From Nephrocerus scutellatus (taxonomy: Eukaryota; Arthropoda; Insecta; Diptera; Pipunculidae), in the NCBI GenBank assembly GCA_947095585.1, contig OX352765.1, positions 65,721,425 through 65,785,424 on the forward strand: 64,000 bases of DNA, in the 5' to 3' direction. Positions 10,849 through 21,798 of the stretch are shown in pieces. Position 1 is the first letter of the stretch, and each line of letters begins with the position of its first letter. The translations under genes were made by a program, and so were the position numbers. The notes below the pieces were generated by a model. The model searched no databases and was not told the DNA's origin. It saw nothing but the letters and a program-made list of their open reading frames with translations.

Positions 10849-10940
10849 TATGTATATCTTATTAAATATATATATTCGTATACATCTATTCTATAGTCTC
10901 TTAAGTGTATAATCTCTTCTTATTCGCTTCTCTTTAATTA
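10849..10940 (+). repeat. Gypsy-1 3' LTR (truncated)
   Basis: It starts TGTTATGTATATC after a purine-rich GGAGGAG and repeats the 5' LTR as far as GCTTCTCTTTAATTA. Only about 92 bp remain, against roughly 210 bp in the 5' LTR. RTE sequence resumes at once (TTGAAGAGGACGCAGGC), so the LTR end and some RTE sequence were deleted together. Confidence 0.75.
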
Positions 10941-12750
10941 ATGTTGAAGAGGACGCAGGCAAGTCATCCCCTTGTTGGAGCCCGTTATAGATGTTGAATG
11001 GGCTTGATAGTGATCCGTATATTTTTACATGGCTTATAACATTGGTCATGGTCAACCTACATAGTTGTGCCAGTTTATTTGGGACGACGAATTCTCTTAT
11101 GGCTTGATAAAATTCTACTCTGGCTATGCTATCATAGGCGCTTTAAAGTATATAAAAAGATGGTGTAGTGAGTTTTGAAACTCTATCTGATCAGTTGTTG
11201 ATTTGCGTCGGATGAAGCCACACTGGTATGGACTAATGGTGACTTTATCCTGTCTTTAAGGATAGAAATCTTATATGTGGTACTCATCACCGTTATACCA
11301 CGATAACTGCTGCATTTTGTGATATCTCCCTTCTTATGTATGGGGCATAGGGTGCCTCTTCGCCAGTTTTCTGGCATCGGTTCTTCCTCCCCTACTTACA
11401 CTATTATTTCAGTTCCGCTGGCAAGCATAGTATGGTCTTCGGTCATTGCCTCTAATTCCTCAGTTAGCTGGCCATTTACCAACTCATGAAAGTACTCTTC
11501 CCATCGCTCTAAAGATGCCTTTGAGATCGGCGATCAGATTAACCTCTTTGTCTTTGCAGTATGTGCAACGCCGTGTATATTGCGTCACACCGCGAACTCT
11601 TTGGTAGAACTTCCGATCCTGGTGCGATCCTTGCTCTCTGTACAGTTGTAGTTCACGGACGAGATTCTTTCTCTGGGCTGTTTTCTTTCGCCTGTGAACT
11701 GTTTTTTCATAGCTTCTGAGCTCTTTATATTCATCTTCGCATGCCCACTTTCTATGAGATTGTTGCTTTGTACTCAACCTTTTACGTTCAGTCGCCAGCT
11801 TACATTGGTCATCGAACCAGTTGTTCCGATATCTATAACTACTGCCTAAGATGGAGTCAGCAGTACTAATGATAGTATTCTTAAGGCGTGTACATTTCTC
11901 TTCTACGCCCGTCATCTGAGCCACAGGACTTACTCTCCCTGCATTTAGGGCGAGTCCTATCGCTTGACCGTAGTTCTTTCTGGTCTCTTCGCTGCGAAGG
12001 GCAGTCGTGTTGACTCGAATCAAATTAACGGATGCAGTCTTCCGTGATGATTCAATCCGCGCTCGGAGCACCATACCACCAAGATAGTGTTCCGAGGCGA
12101 CGTTGACACCGTCATCAGGTTCGGGTTGTGCCGACAGTCTATAAACACGTGGTCTATCTGGTTACGAGTATCTAAATCAGGAGATACCCAGGTGGTTTCA
12201 TGGATAATTTTACGTGCAAACCTTGTACTCGCAACAACCAAATTATTGTTTGCTGCCATCTCTATAACTCGTTGTCCATTGTTATTAGTGTTTTCATGTT
12301 AGCTATGGGACCCAACGTACTGCCTGAATACTTGCTCCCTACCTATTTTAGCATTAATATCTCCTAGAATGATTTTTACATCATACTGAGGGCAGGCATT
12401 GAGTTTCCGTTCGACTGATTCAACTTTGATAATCTGTGGAATCTCTGTAGGTGCGTGAACATTTAAAAGGCTTATGTTCTTAAATCTGCACTGCACACGA
12501 AGGGTGCATAGCCGTTCATTTATTTCTTTAAAACCGATAACGGTGGGTTTCATTCTTTTGCTGATAAGAAACACGACTCCGATGCTATCTTGCATGACAG
12601 CAGTAATATATGTTCTGATTATTGTAAGACACCAGGAGATACAGTTTAAAGGCTTCATACTCGTCGTGATCATCTTCAACAGTGGAGACCCGGAAGATTT
12701 TAGGTTTAGCTTGTCGTATTCAATGATCTCTTTTCATTAATTTTCTCTTT
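10941..12750 (-). pseudogene. RTE-type LINE copy RTE-1, 5' part
   Basis: The minus strand encodes, from right to left, an endonuclease (FLISKRMKPTVIGFKEINER, NVHAPTE, VKIILGDINAKIGRE, NQIDHVFIDC), a linker (NLVRELQLYREQGSH, QRVRGVTQYTR) and the reverse transcriptase start (MPENWRRGTLCPIHKKGDI, SYRGITVMSTTYKIS). These are hallmarks of RTE-clade LINEs, whose single ORF joins the endonuclease and the reverse transcriptase. Many frame breaks are present. The upstream portion from 11976 is duplicated at 18626-19390. It continues to the 3' piece at 6345-6833 across Gypsy-1. Confidence 0.8.
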
Positions 12751-12766
12751 TTAAATTGCTCTTTTT

Positions 12767-13408
12767 AAATTCTCTATCCCGCTGGCGGACGGGCACACCA
12801 AGTCTTGAGGGGCACCCATACAAATTTTATAAAAAAAAGTCTCCGATTTTCTTCAAATTTTATAAACATGTGTATTTCCGATGGACACCTTTTGTAAAAA
12901 TTTGGTAGTGATCGGACACCGGGGTCGGGGATACCAATACAATTTTAATAAAAAAAAATACCCGATTTTCTTCAAATTTTATATACATGTGTATCTCCGA
13001 TGGACAACACTTTTTGTAAATATTTGGTATTGATTGGGCCTATGGGTGGTGGGCACCATAAAATTTTTTTTTAAAAAATACCCGATTTTCTTCAAATTTT
13101 ATACGCATGTGTATATCCGCTGGACAACACTTTTTGTAAAAATTTGGAAGTGATTGGGCCCTGGGGTCCGGGGGCACCCCAGCCCCAGGGCTGAGGGGCT
13201 TCAATATAAATTTTTCAAAATTAGCCCAATTTCTTTAAATTTTTTACACATGTGTATCTCCGGAAACACTTTTTGTAAACATTTTGGAGTGATCAGGATA
13301 AGAGGGCTCCCAAATTTTTTTTAAATGTTACCCGATTTTATTCAAACTTTGAACATTGTCTATCAATTAGAGAATTTATATGAAAATTTTTAATTTTTAT
13401 TGGTTGGT
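12767..13408 (+). mobile_element. HINE-like element H3
   Basis: It starts AAATTCTCTATCCC. It has four to five modules with ACATGTGTAT/ACGCATGTGTAT at about 120-bp spacing, each followed by GACAACACTTTTTGTAAA. It ends TTAGAGAATTTATATG, an A/T hairpin and GGTTGG plus T's. A twin lies at 19417-20058. Confidence 0.8.
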
Positions 13409-13415
13409 TTTTTTT

Positions 13416-13530
13416 AAATTCTCTATATTAACTTCGCGTGCCCGTGGTTGGCTGGTGGGCACACCAAATCTTGTAATCAATTTTGACTGTGTTCTGTGTG
13501 CACTTGTGCGCTGTGAGCAGCGCCGCTTGC
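13416..13530 (+). mobile_element. HINE-like element, 5' fragment head-to-tail with H3
   Basis: AAATTCTCTATATTAACTTC follows immediately after the T-run that ends H3, so two elements lie head to tail. This one keeps the 5' end and a piece resembling the GTGAGCAGCGC part of H2, and has no 3' end. The following 13531-13784 shows nothing recognisable; it is also present at 20181-20434. Confidence 0.65.
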
Positions 13531-13784
13531 TTAATATAAGAGTAAACTTACAAATGGTGAATTCTCCTTGTTTCTTTCCCTTGATCTTGATCTCCCGCGT
13601 CGCCTTAACGTTATGGTTGAACTTCTAAAGCCTGACCCAGTATCCCCAAAATTAGCTAGATCAATGATCTTACTTATACCTCTTACTTCGAAAATTTTGT
13701 TGGATTTTCTTATAATAAATTTAAATATTTAAATATATAAATTTCAAATGTTTTTATTCAAAAATTGTTTAGTGTGCAGTTTAC

Positions 13785-13889
13785 TCTCTTAGTTCTCTTA
13801 GTCGCTTTCTTTAGTTGGCATTGCGCTGACCGGATCACGCCTCGGTAAGTGCTTGAAATTCAATATATATACAACTTTGGTTCGCGTTC
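13785..13889 (+). other. Leader with consensus 5' splice site, copy 1 (promoter missing)
   Basis: It begins TCTCTTAGTTCTCTTAGTCG and contains CTCG|GTAAGTGC, a consensus splice donor at about 13845. The same leader in copy 2 (22029-22140) sits directly downstream of a TATA box. Here that TATA region is absent. Confidence 0.5.
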
Positions 13890-14580
13890 CGCTGTCGCCG
13901 TCACTGCATACCGCTGCCAACGTCGCATTCGCCTAACTCTGCCGTCGTACAACGTAATTCACTGTGTGGTGTCCCTTCAGGTTTTACGCTAGTACAGCTC
14001 AGCATATCGCTGCCAACGTCGCACTCGCCTAACTCTGCCGTCGTACAACGTAATTCACTGTGTGGTGTCCCTTCAGGTTTTACGCTGGTACAGCGCAGCA
14101 TATCGCTGCCAACGTCGCATTCGCCTAACTCTGCCGTCGTACAACGTAATTCACTGTGTGGTGTCCCTTCAGGTTTTACGCTAGTACAACTCAGCATATC
14201 GCTGCCAACGTCGCCCTGCACATCGCTGCCAACGTCGTCCATTCGCAGTCGCCGTAACTCTGCCGTCGTACAACGTAATTCACTGTGTGGTGTCCCTTCA
14301 GGTTTTACGCTAGTACAGCGCAGCATATCGCTGCCAACGTCGCATTCGCCTAACTCTGCCGTCGTACAACGTAATTCACTGTGTGGTGTCCCTTCAGGTT
14401 TTACGCTAGTACAACTCAGCATATCGCTGCCAACGTCGTCCATTCGCAGTCGCCGTAACTCTGCCGTCGTACAACGTAATTCAGTGTGTGGTGTCCCTTC
14501 AGGTTTTACGCTAGTACAGCTCAGCATATCGCTGCCAACGTCGCATTCGCCTAACTCTGCCGTCGTACAACGTGATTCAC
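13890..14580. repeat. 96/105-bp tandem array, copy 1
   Basis: The anchor CGCTGCCAACGTCG occurs at about 13912, 14008, 14104, 14200, 14224, 14329, 14425 and 14530. The unit lengths are therefore 96, 96, 96, 24, 105, 96 and 105 bp. Each unit contains TAACTCTGCCGTCGTACAAC and GTGTCCCTTCAGGTTTTACG. All lengths are multiples of three, so the minus strand stays open as a 32- or 35-residue repeat (CTSVKPEGTPHSEL and so on). I do not call this a protein. Confidence 0.9.
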
Positions 14581-15370
14581 TGCTCAGGCTTTTCACTTGT
14601 CTCAGGCGCACGCCCACAAGTCGCTCAGGATTGTCGATCGTCTCGAACTACGCTCACGTATCGCTCAGGCTTCTCAGTTGTCTCAAACTCACGCTCACGC
14701 ATCGCTCACGCATCGCCCAGGCTTCTCACTTGTCTCAGGCGCACGCCCACAAGTCGCTCAGGATTGTCGCTCGCCTCAAACTACGCTCACATATCGCTCA
14801 TGCTTCTCACTTTGTCTCAGGCTTACGCCCACAAGTCGCTCAGAATTGACGCTCGTCTCAAGCTTACGATAACGCATTGCTCAGGATTCGTACTTGTCTC
14901 AGGCTCACGCCCACAAGTCACTCAGGATTGTCGCTCGCCTCTAACTCCGCACACACATCGCTTACGCATCACTCAGGATTCTTACCTTGTCTCAGGCTTA
15001 CGCCCACAAGTCGCTCAGTATTGACGCTCGTCTCAAGCTTACGATAACGCATTGCTCAGGATTCGTACTTGTCTCAGGCTCACGCCCACAAGTCGCTCAG
15101 GATTGTCGCTCGCCTCTAACTCCGCACACACATCGCTTACGCATCGCTCAGGAATTTCACTTGTCTCAGGCTTACGCCCACAAGTCGCTCAGGATTGACG
15201 CTCGTCTCAAGCTTACGATAACGCATTGCTCAGGAATCTCACTTGTCTCAGGCGCACGCCCACAAGTCGCTCACGATTGACGCTCGACTCGTACTACGCT
15301 CACGCATCGCTCAGGACTTACGCTCGCCTAAGGCTAGCACATCGCTCGGGACTTACGCTGAGACTAGCGT
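14581..15370. repeat. 82/92-bp higher-order tandem array, copy 1
   Basis: Repeats are built around CTTGTCTCAGGCTCACGCCC and ACAAGTCGCTCAGGATTG, with alternating spacers, so pairs of about 82 and 92 bp form a repeat of about 174 bp. It follows directly on the 96-bp array and ends in GACTAGCGT at the junction with L1-B. Plus-strand open frames across it come from the repeat length. No known family was recognised. Confidence 0.85.
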
Positions 15371-18045
15371 AACTAGATATCCCGATACAACTGGTCAATT
15401 ACCTCACCTATTAGATTTATTTCTAACTTCTATGCCAGATAAATATTCAATTGATTTATCTGCTCCATTAGGTCTTTCCGACCACGCTCTGGTATTAGCC
15501 AAATTTTCAATAACCCCAACCCTTGTAGAGTCAACAAGTAAAAGGCTACTTTGGCACTTCAAAAATGCTAACTGGGAGCTCCTGAATCAATTTTTTAGCT
15601 CATTTGATTGGTCAACCTGCTTTTCCAACAATAATGCTGATGAAGCATCTCAGCTGATCACGTCAACCATTCTGCTAGGAATGAAAAATTTCATTCCTTC
15701 CTCCTTTAAGAAAAGCAATATTCGTAAGAATAAGTGGTTTGATGATAACTGCAGGTCACCAGTCGCGAGTAAAAAATCAGCCCATTTGGACTACGTTAAT
15801 TGCCCATCCATAGAAAACCTTGTTAAGTTTAGAATAGCCAGAAATAGAGCTAACGCTATAATTAACAGGTCCAAAATAATAAATGACCAAAAGATTCGAG
15901 ATAGCATGCGGAAAATTTTAGATTCTGATTCAAACATTAAAAGCTTTTGGTCATTTGCAGCAATGGTTAAAAGAAACTTTGCAGAAAAGACTTCTTCTGT
16001 TCCTACTTTATTCCATAATGGTATTCTTTATAAAACTGATATTCAGAAAGCCAATCTCTTAGCTTCGCATTTTGCTAGGGCGTCAACCCTTCCATTTTAA
16101 CCAAAGTCCACCAATTCTCCCGAATGTAGGCCCAGGTATGTCTCCAATTTTTTCCGTCGTCGGGTTGTTTCCAAAATTCTTAAAGAACTTGACCCCAATA
16201 AAGCAACTGGACCCGACGGTATTCCACCATTATTATTGAAAATATGTCATCATACTTTGGCAAAACCACTTAGCAAATTGTTTTATCTCTCAATGAAGAC
16301 AGGTTTTTTTCAGTCATTTTGGAAAATAGCTAATATTCAACCCGTCCCAAAAAATGGTGATAAATCTGCACCTACTAACTACCGCCCTATTGCTCTGTTG
16401 TCGGTTTTATCAAAGGTAATGGAAAATATTATTAATTTCAAACTAATGAGCTGTCTGGATTCGAATGCTCTTTTATCCGATGTACAGTATGGATTTCGAA
16501 AAAATCGATCTTCAGGTTGGGAGCGAAGCATTGAAAATCTACGCGAATCAAGCGTTGTGTCCTTGGATATTTCTAAGGCTTTTGATAGAGTTTGGCATAT
16601 TTATCTTACTAATAAGATTCGTGCGCTCAACTTACACCCCTCTCTCATTACATGGATTGAGGATTATTTATGGAACCGCAAAATAAAAGTGGTATTGAAT
16701 GGTTTTTCGTCATCTTCGCATGAGATCAATGCTGGCGTTCCTCAAGGGTCATCCTTATCGCCAACATTATTCTTAATATATATCAATGACTTGTTGTCTT
16801 CTACAACATGTGATATCCACTCATACGACGTTATCGGCTTCCATGGAGTTTGTTAGTCAAAAAGAATGCAATTCTCGCTTGATCGGTTCGCGTGAATTAA
16901 TGAATTCGACAATTCTGTCGAACATTCAAGTCATTCTTGATTAGGGCAGATCTAATAGGGTGGAATTTAACCCAAATAAATTCCAGGCTTGTCTTTTTTT
17001 TCAAAAGGCAATTCAACATTACGTAGCACCAGTAATTAATGATGCCTCTATTGCGAGATCAGTTTCACTTCAAATGTTAGGTTTGAAAATTTCTAGTGAA
17101 CTTTCCTGGAAATGGATTTATTGGATTATGAAATCTCAAAAAGAGCGAGCCAATGCTTGGGCTTTATAAGACGTTGTAATTTTTACTTCAGCCCCTCTGA
17201 AGTATTAAGATTATATAAATCTTATGTTAGACCAATTTTAGAATTTAATTCATTTGTGTGGCGTAGGGCTCCAAGATCGCATTTGGTTCATCTTGATGGA
17301 ATTCAAAATAGAGTTATCCGTTTAATAACCGATGTAACCATTACTTCATCTCTTGATTCTTTGGAGCATAGACGTAATGTTGGAGCTTTATCTGTTTTCT
17401 ACAAATTTTACAACGGTAGATGTTCTTCAGAAACCCGTTCTCTATTCCCAGGTCCTTTTTTCAGCAACGTTAACACTCGTTTGGGGTCTAATCAACATAG
17501 ATTTGCCTTAAAACCGTTCTCATGTAGAACCCAATACTTCAAATCGTCCTTTTATCCGAGAGTGACTTCAATGTGGAATCAATTGGTCGATTCCGTATTT
17601 CCCGAATCTTATAATTTACAGGCCTTCAAAATAGGTGTCAACAACTTCCTGAAGGACGACCGTAGTGTTCATTAGAGGATACGATTATTTTATATAAAAA
17701 AATTATTATTTTTTGTATTATTTATAATATTTGTTGTTTATTTTGTAATATTTTCTTGGTCAAGGTTTTTTGTAGTTTTCCCTGACCATGAGTCATTGAT
17801 AAAAGTATTTGGACTCGCGTCGTTTTAGTTTCGTGTTCGTTTTTTCGTATTGCTTTTTTCAATGAATCAGATATAATTCTGAGAAAATAAATTGAAACCG
17901 GCCACAAACGTGAGGAATGTATTATATTGTAAATCACATTCCTTCGAATTTTTAATTTTAATAAAGGGCATAGCCCAACTTATTGCCGTGACGAAAGTCA
18001 TTCAGGGACTTATCCCTTGGCAATGAGTCTTTAAAAAAAAAAATA
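15371..18045 (+). pseudogene. CR1/Jockey-like LINE copy L1-B, 5'-truncated
   Basis: LINE sequence starts abruptly inside the endonuclease (AACTAGATATCCCGATAC, encoding TRYPDT). It continues with SDHALVLAKF, the linker to 16100, the reverse transcriptase (16236-16856), the C-terminal domain (17112-17675) and a 3' UTR ending GGCAATGAGTCTTT plus A's near 18035. In the reverse transcriptase, DIHSFADD of L1-A is replaced by DIHSYDVIGFHGVC and a stop. An 11-bp deletion, shared with L1-C, removed the catalytic motif. Other frame changes lie near 16100-16236 and 16860-17110. Confidence 0.85.
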
Positions 18046-18049
18046 TATA

Positions 18050-18625
18050 AATTGGTTATAAAGTAGGAGTATATTGAATATGTAATATGGTATGGTGTAG
18101 TATATTTACTTATATTAGAATTATCATGAGTTTGGCATTAATAATAAAAAAAAAAGAAAAATAAAAAGTAAAAGGAAAACAAAGAAAAAAAATTTCAAAA
18201 AAAAATAAAAATATAAACATAAGTTTTTTTTTGTAATGTTTCATTAATAATAGTTGTGAGTTATTATCCAAGTTATCAAAAGAAAAAGAGAGATATTGCT
18301 AAAAATGTTTTTTGTTATTTTTGATATTTTGATATTTGATTGGAATATATTACATTGGAAGTGAATTGGCAGGGTGTTGTGGTAATATATGAATGAATTC
18401 AATATTGTTTGTTCTGTTGTATTCATCATAGATGTATATATTTACGAAGTTTGGTTTTGAATCTGTTTAAATTTGTGATGGCTTTGATCTCAGCGGGAAT
18501 GTTATTGAATAATTGGATACCCCTAAAAATTATTCCATTTCTGCCGTAATTAGTGTGTACTATTGGTAGGTGTATGTCATTTCGGATTCTAGTGTTATAA
18601 GTGTGGACTTGGTTGTTATTTGTGA
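18050..18625 (-). pseudogene. LINE2 3' fragment (copy 1 of the duplication)
   Basis: It matches 26380-26952, the 3' UTR and C-terminal codons of LINE2. The minus strand encodes FRGIQLFNNIPAEIKAITN, the standard LINE C-terminal motif. It is cut at 18625, the duplication joint, where RTE sequence begins. Confidence 0.8.
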
Positions 18626-19390
18626 GTTTCTGGTCTCTTCGCTGCGAAGGGCAGTCGTGTTGACTCGAATCAAATTAACGGATGCAGTCTTCCGTGATGA
18701 TTCAATCCGCGCTCGGAGCACCATACCACCAAGATAGTGTTCCGAGGCGACGTTGACACCGTCATCAGGTTCGGGTTGTGCCGACAGTCTATCAACACGT
18801 GGTCTATCTGGTTACGAGTATCTAAATCAGGAGATACCCAGGTGGTTTCATGGATAATTTTACGTGCAAACCTTGTACTCGCAACAACCAAATTATTGTT
18901 TGCTGCCATCTCTATAACTCGTTGTCCATTGTTATTAGTGTTTTCATGTTAGCTATGGGACCCAACGTACTGCCTGAATACTTGCTCCCTACCTATTTTA
19001 GCATTAATATCTCCTAGAATGATTTTTACATCATACTGAGGGCAGGCATTGAGTTTCCGTTCGACTGATTCAACTTTGATAATCTGTGGAATCTCTGTAG
19101 GTGCGTGAACATTTAAAAGGCTTATGTTCTTAAATCTGCACTGCACACGAAGGGTGCATAGCCGTTCATTTATTTCTTTAAAACCGATAACGGTGGGTTT
19201 CATTCTTTTGCTGATAAGAAACACGACTCCGATGCTATCTTGCATGACAGCAGTAATATATGTTCTGATTATTGTAAGACACCAGGAGATACAGTTTAAA
19301 GGCTTCATACTCGTCGTGATCATCTTCAACAGTGGAGACCCGGAAGATTTTAGGTTTAGCTTGTCGTATTCAATGATCTCTTTTCATTAA
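18626..19390 (-). pseudogene. RTE-type LINE endonuclease fragment (duplicate of RTE-1)
   Basis: It carries the same endonuclease motifs as 11976-12745 (FLISKRMKPTVIGFKEINER, VKIILGDINAKIGRE, NQIDHVLIDC). One residue differs between copies (HVFIDC there, HVLIDC here). It is truncated at the joint, with no reverse transcriptase part. Confidence 0.8.
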
Positions 19391-19416
19391 TTTTCTCTTT
19401 TTAAATTGCTCTTTTT

Positions 19417-20058
19417 AAATTCTCTATCCCGCTGGCGGACGGGCACACCAAGTCTTGAGGGGCACCCATACAAATTTTATAAAAAAAAGTCTCCGATTTT
19501 CTTCAAATTTTATAAACATGTGTATTTCCGATGGACACCTTTTGTAAAAATTTGGTAGTGATCGGACACCGGGGTCGGGGATACCAATACAATTTTAATA
19601 AAAAAAAATACCCGATTTTCTTCAAATTTTATATACATGTGTATCTCCGATGGACAACACTTTTTGTAAATATTTGGTATTGATTGGGCCTATGGGTGGT
19701 GGGCACCATAAAAATTTTTTTTAAAAAATACCCGATTTTCTTCAAATTTTATACGCATGTGTATATCCGCTGGACAACACTTTTTGTAAAAATTTGGAAG
19801 TGATTGGGCCCTGGGGTCCGGGGGCACCCCAGCCCCAGGGCTGAGGGGCTTCAATATAAATTTTTCAAAATTAGCCCAATTTCTTTAAATTTTTTACACA
19901 TGTGTATCTCCGGAAACACTTTTTGTAAACATTTTGGAGTGATCAGGATAAGAGGGCTCCCAAATTTTTTTTAAATGTTACCCGATTTTATTCAAACTTT
20001 GAACATTGTCTATCAATTAGAGAATTTATATGAAAATTTTTAATTTTTATTGGTTGGT
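19417..20058 (+). mobile_element. HINE-like element H3, duplicate copy
   Basis: It is nearly identical to 12767-13408, with the same modules and ends. It duplicated as part of the large unit rather than by transposition. Confidence 0.8.
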
Positions 20059-20065
20059 TTTTTTT

Positions 20066-20180
20066 AAATTCTCTATATTAACTTCGCGTGCCCGTGGTTG
20101 GCTGGTGGGCACACCAAATCTTGTAATCAATTTTGACTGTGTTCTGTGTGCACTTGTGCGCTGTGAGCAGCGCTGCTTGC
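20066..20180 (+). mobile_element. HINE-like 5' fragment, duplicate copy
   Basis: It matches 13416-13530. The following 20181-20434 is duplicated but unrecognised. The copy-2-specific stretch 20435-20867 contains an A-run at about 20550-20565 and a pyrimidine-rich run (CCACTGACC repeats, about 20720-20810). Nothing else was recognised there. Confidence 0.6.
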
Positions 20181-20867
20181 TTAATATAAGAGTAAACTTA
20201 CAAATGGTGAATTCTCCTTGTTTCTTTCCCTTGATCTTGATCTCCCGCGTCGCCTTAACGTTATGGTTGAACTTCTAAAGCCTTACCCAGTATCCCCAAA
20301 ATTAGCTAGATCAATGATCTTACTTATACCTCTTACTTCGAAAATTTTGTTGGATTTTCTTATAATAAATTTAAATATTTAAATATATAAATTTCAAATG
20401 TTTTTATTCAAAAATTGTTTAGTGTGCAGTTTACAATAGCTATAAGATCTTAATGCTATCCTTGTATACTTATGCAAATTTATCGGCCCATTTTTAATTT
20501 TTTGATGTGATTCCTCCAGTTTTCATTTGCGTTTCCGTTTGTGTATCAAAAACAAAAAAAAAAAAAATTTTGCATATTAACACTGAATGAAACGAAGATT
20601 TTCCGATATTCTTAACCAGTAAGTACATATTATCATTCTAATTGTAAATCAATTTTCAACTTTTTACATTTGACCTTAAATTGTTCGACAAATTTAGAGG
20701 AAAGTCCCCGGCTGTCTCATCCCACTGACTCCGACCCAACTGACCACCCGTCCACTGACCATCCTCACACTGATCACCCACCCACCAAACCCACCCTACT
20801 AACCACCCACTTCGTAGCTCGCTCAAAGTTAACTTCCAGTATTCAGTTAATATTACCCTTTAAGTTA

Positions 20868-21446
20868 CTGACGTATCTCCGATGGACAACAATTTTCGTA
20901 AATACTTTGGTGTCCGCGGGCCCCGGGGTCGTGGGGCCCCATACAAATTTTTTTTAAAAAAATTAACCCGACTTTCATCAAATTTTTTACACGTATGTAT
21001 CTCCGATGGACAACACTAATTGTAAACATTTTACAGACGCCGGGCCCTGGGTTCGTGGGGCCTCATATAAATTTAAAATAAAAATTAACCCGATTTTCTT
21101 AAAATTTTATACACATGTGTATCTCCGATGGACAAAACTTTTTTGCCCAAGAGGTGCCCGTATATATTTTTTAAAAATTAGCCAGATTTTCTTCAAATTT
21201 TAAACATACGTGATCCCGATGGACAAAAGTTTTTGTAAAATTTTTGCAGTGAATGGTTCCTGTGGTACGGTGGCGGAACAAATATTTTTTTTAAAAAATT
21301 AGCCCGATTTACTTTAAATTTTAAACATATGTGTATCTCCGATAGACCGAACTTTTTGTAAAAGTTTTTTATGGAACGGGCCCTGAGGCGTGAGGGGTGC
21401 CCATATAACTTTTTTAAAAATAGCCCGATTTACTTCAAATTTTCAT
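20868..21446 (+). mobile_element. HINE-like internal modules H4 (ends missing)
   Basis: Five or six modules of GTATCTCCGATGGACAACAC, then a G/C-rich GGGCCCCGGGGTC, then a T/A run and CCCGATTTTCTTCAAATTTT repeat at about 110-120 bp. Neither terminal motif is present. The block ends at the L1-C 5' sequence. Confidence 0.7.
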
Positions 21447-21798
21447 ATATGTTGGGCTGTTGTCTTTTAAAAAAATCTTCTTATTTTTTTGTTATTTTTA
21501 ATTGTTTTTATTTTAATTTATTTAACATATTTTTTCGAGTATTTCGTTATTTTACATTGTGAAATGAATTCTTATTTTGAAATTCATTTCACTAATATTC
21601 GCGGCTTTAAGGGTAATTTAACTCCATCGTAGCGCACCTTCACGCGAATAAACCTGCGGTTCTTAGTTTATGTGAAACGCAGGTTTCTTTTATGGGTTCA
21701 CCTAATGATTTTCAATGTCCGGGGTATTCTCGTGTCGACTGTTTGGTTCCGCATCGAGGGGTTGTTTTCTTTATTAGAGATGAAATATGTTTTAGTGT
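21447..21798 (+). pseudogene. L1-C 5' leader and start of the endonuclease
   Basis: It matches the 5' end of L1-A: TTGGGCTGTTGTCTTTTAAA, then an ATG near 21565 with MNSYFEIHFTNIRGF, then a frame change, and MGSPNDFQ-type codons in a second frame. Homology stops after GATGAAATATGTTTTAG. The missing middle of the endonuclease is replaced by 21799-23697, and LINE sequence resumes at 23698. Confidence 0.8.

Larger units (their letters stand above)
6834..10940 (+). mobile_element. Ty3/gypsy LTR retrotransposon, decayed (Gypsy-1)
   Basis: Related LTR sequences flank degenerate gag-pol. The order is gag with a zinc knuckle, protease, reverse transcriptase, RNase H and an integrase C-terminal part, all plus strand. 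It is nested in RTE-1 and is itself interrupted by HINE-like H2. Frameshifts, stops and a large deletion across the integrase core make it inactive. Confidence 0.85.
11976..18625. repeat. Direct duplication, copy 1 (about 6.65 kb)
   Basis: From TTTCTGGTCTCTTCGCTGCG onward this segment matches 18626-26952 in the same order and orientation. It covers the RTE 5' part, two HINE-like elements, the arrays, L1 and the 3' end of LINE2. The join at 18625 fuses LINE2 sequence (GGTTGTTATTTGTGAG) to RTE sequence (TTTCTGGTCTC). In the first 1.8 kb I saw only about four differences between copies by eye. Copy 1 lacks the 1594 bp present at 20435-22028. Confidence 0.9.

Noticed and set aside
14484..15280. 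Several plus-strand open frames of 90-150 codons in the copy 1 arrays, and their twins at 22720-23602
   Set aside because: They are overlapping frames of the same tandem repeat, kept open because the 174-bp unit is a multiple of three. No start context or domain is evident.
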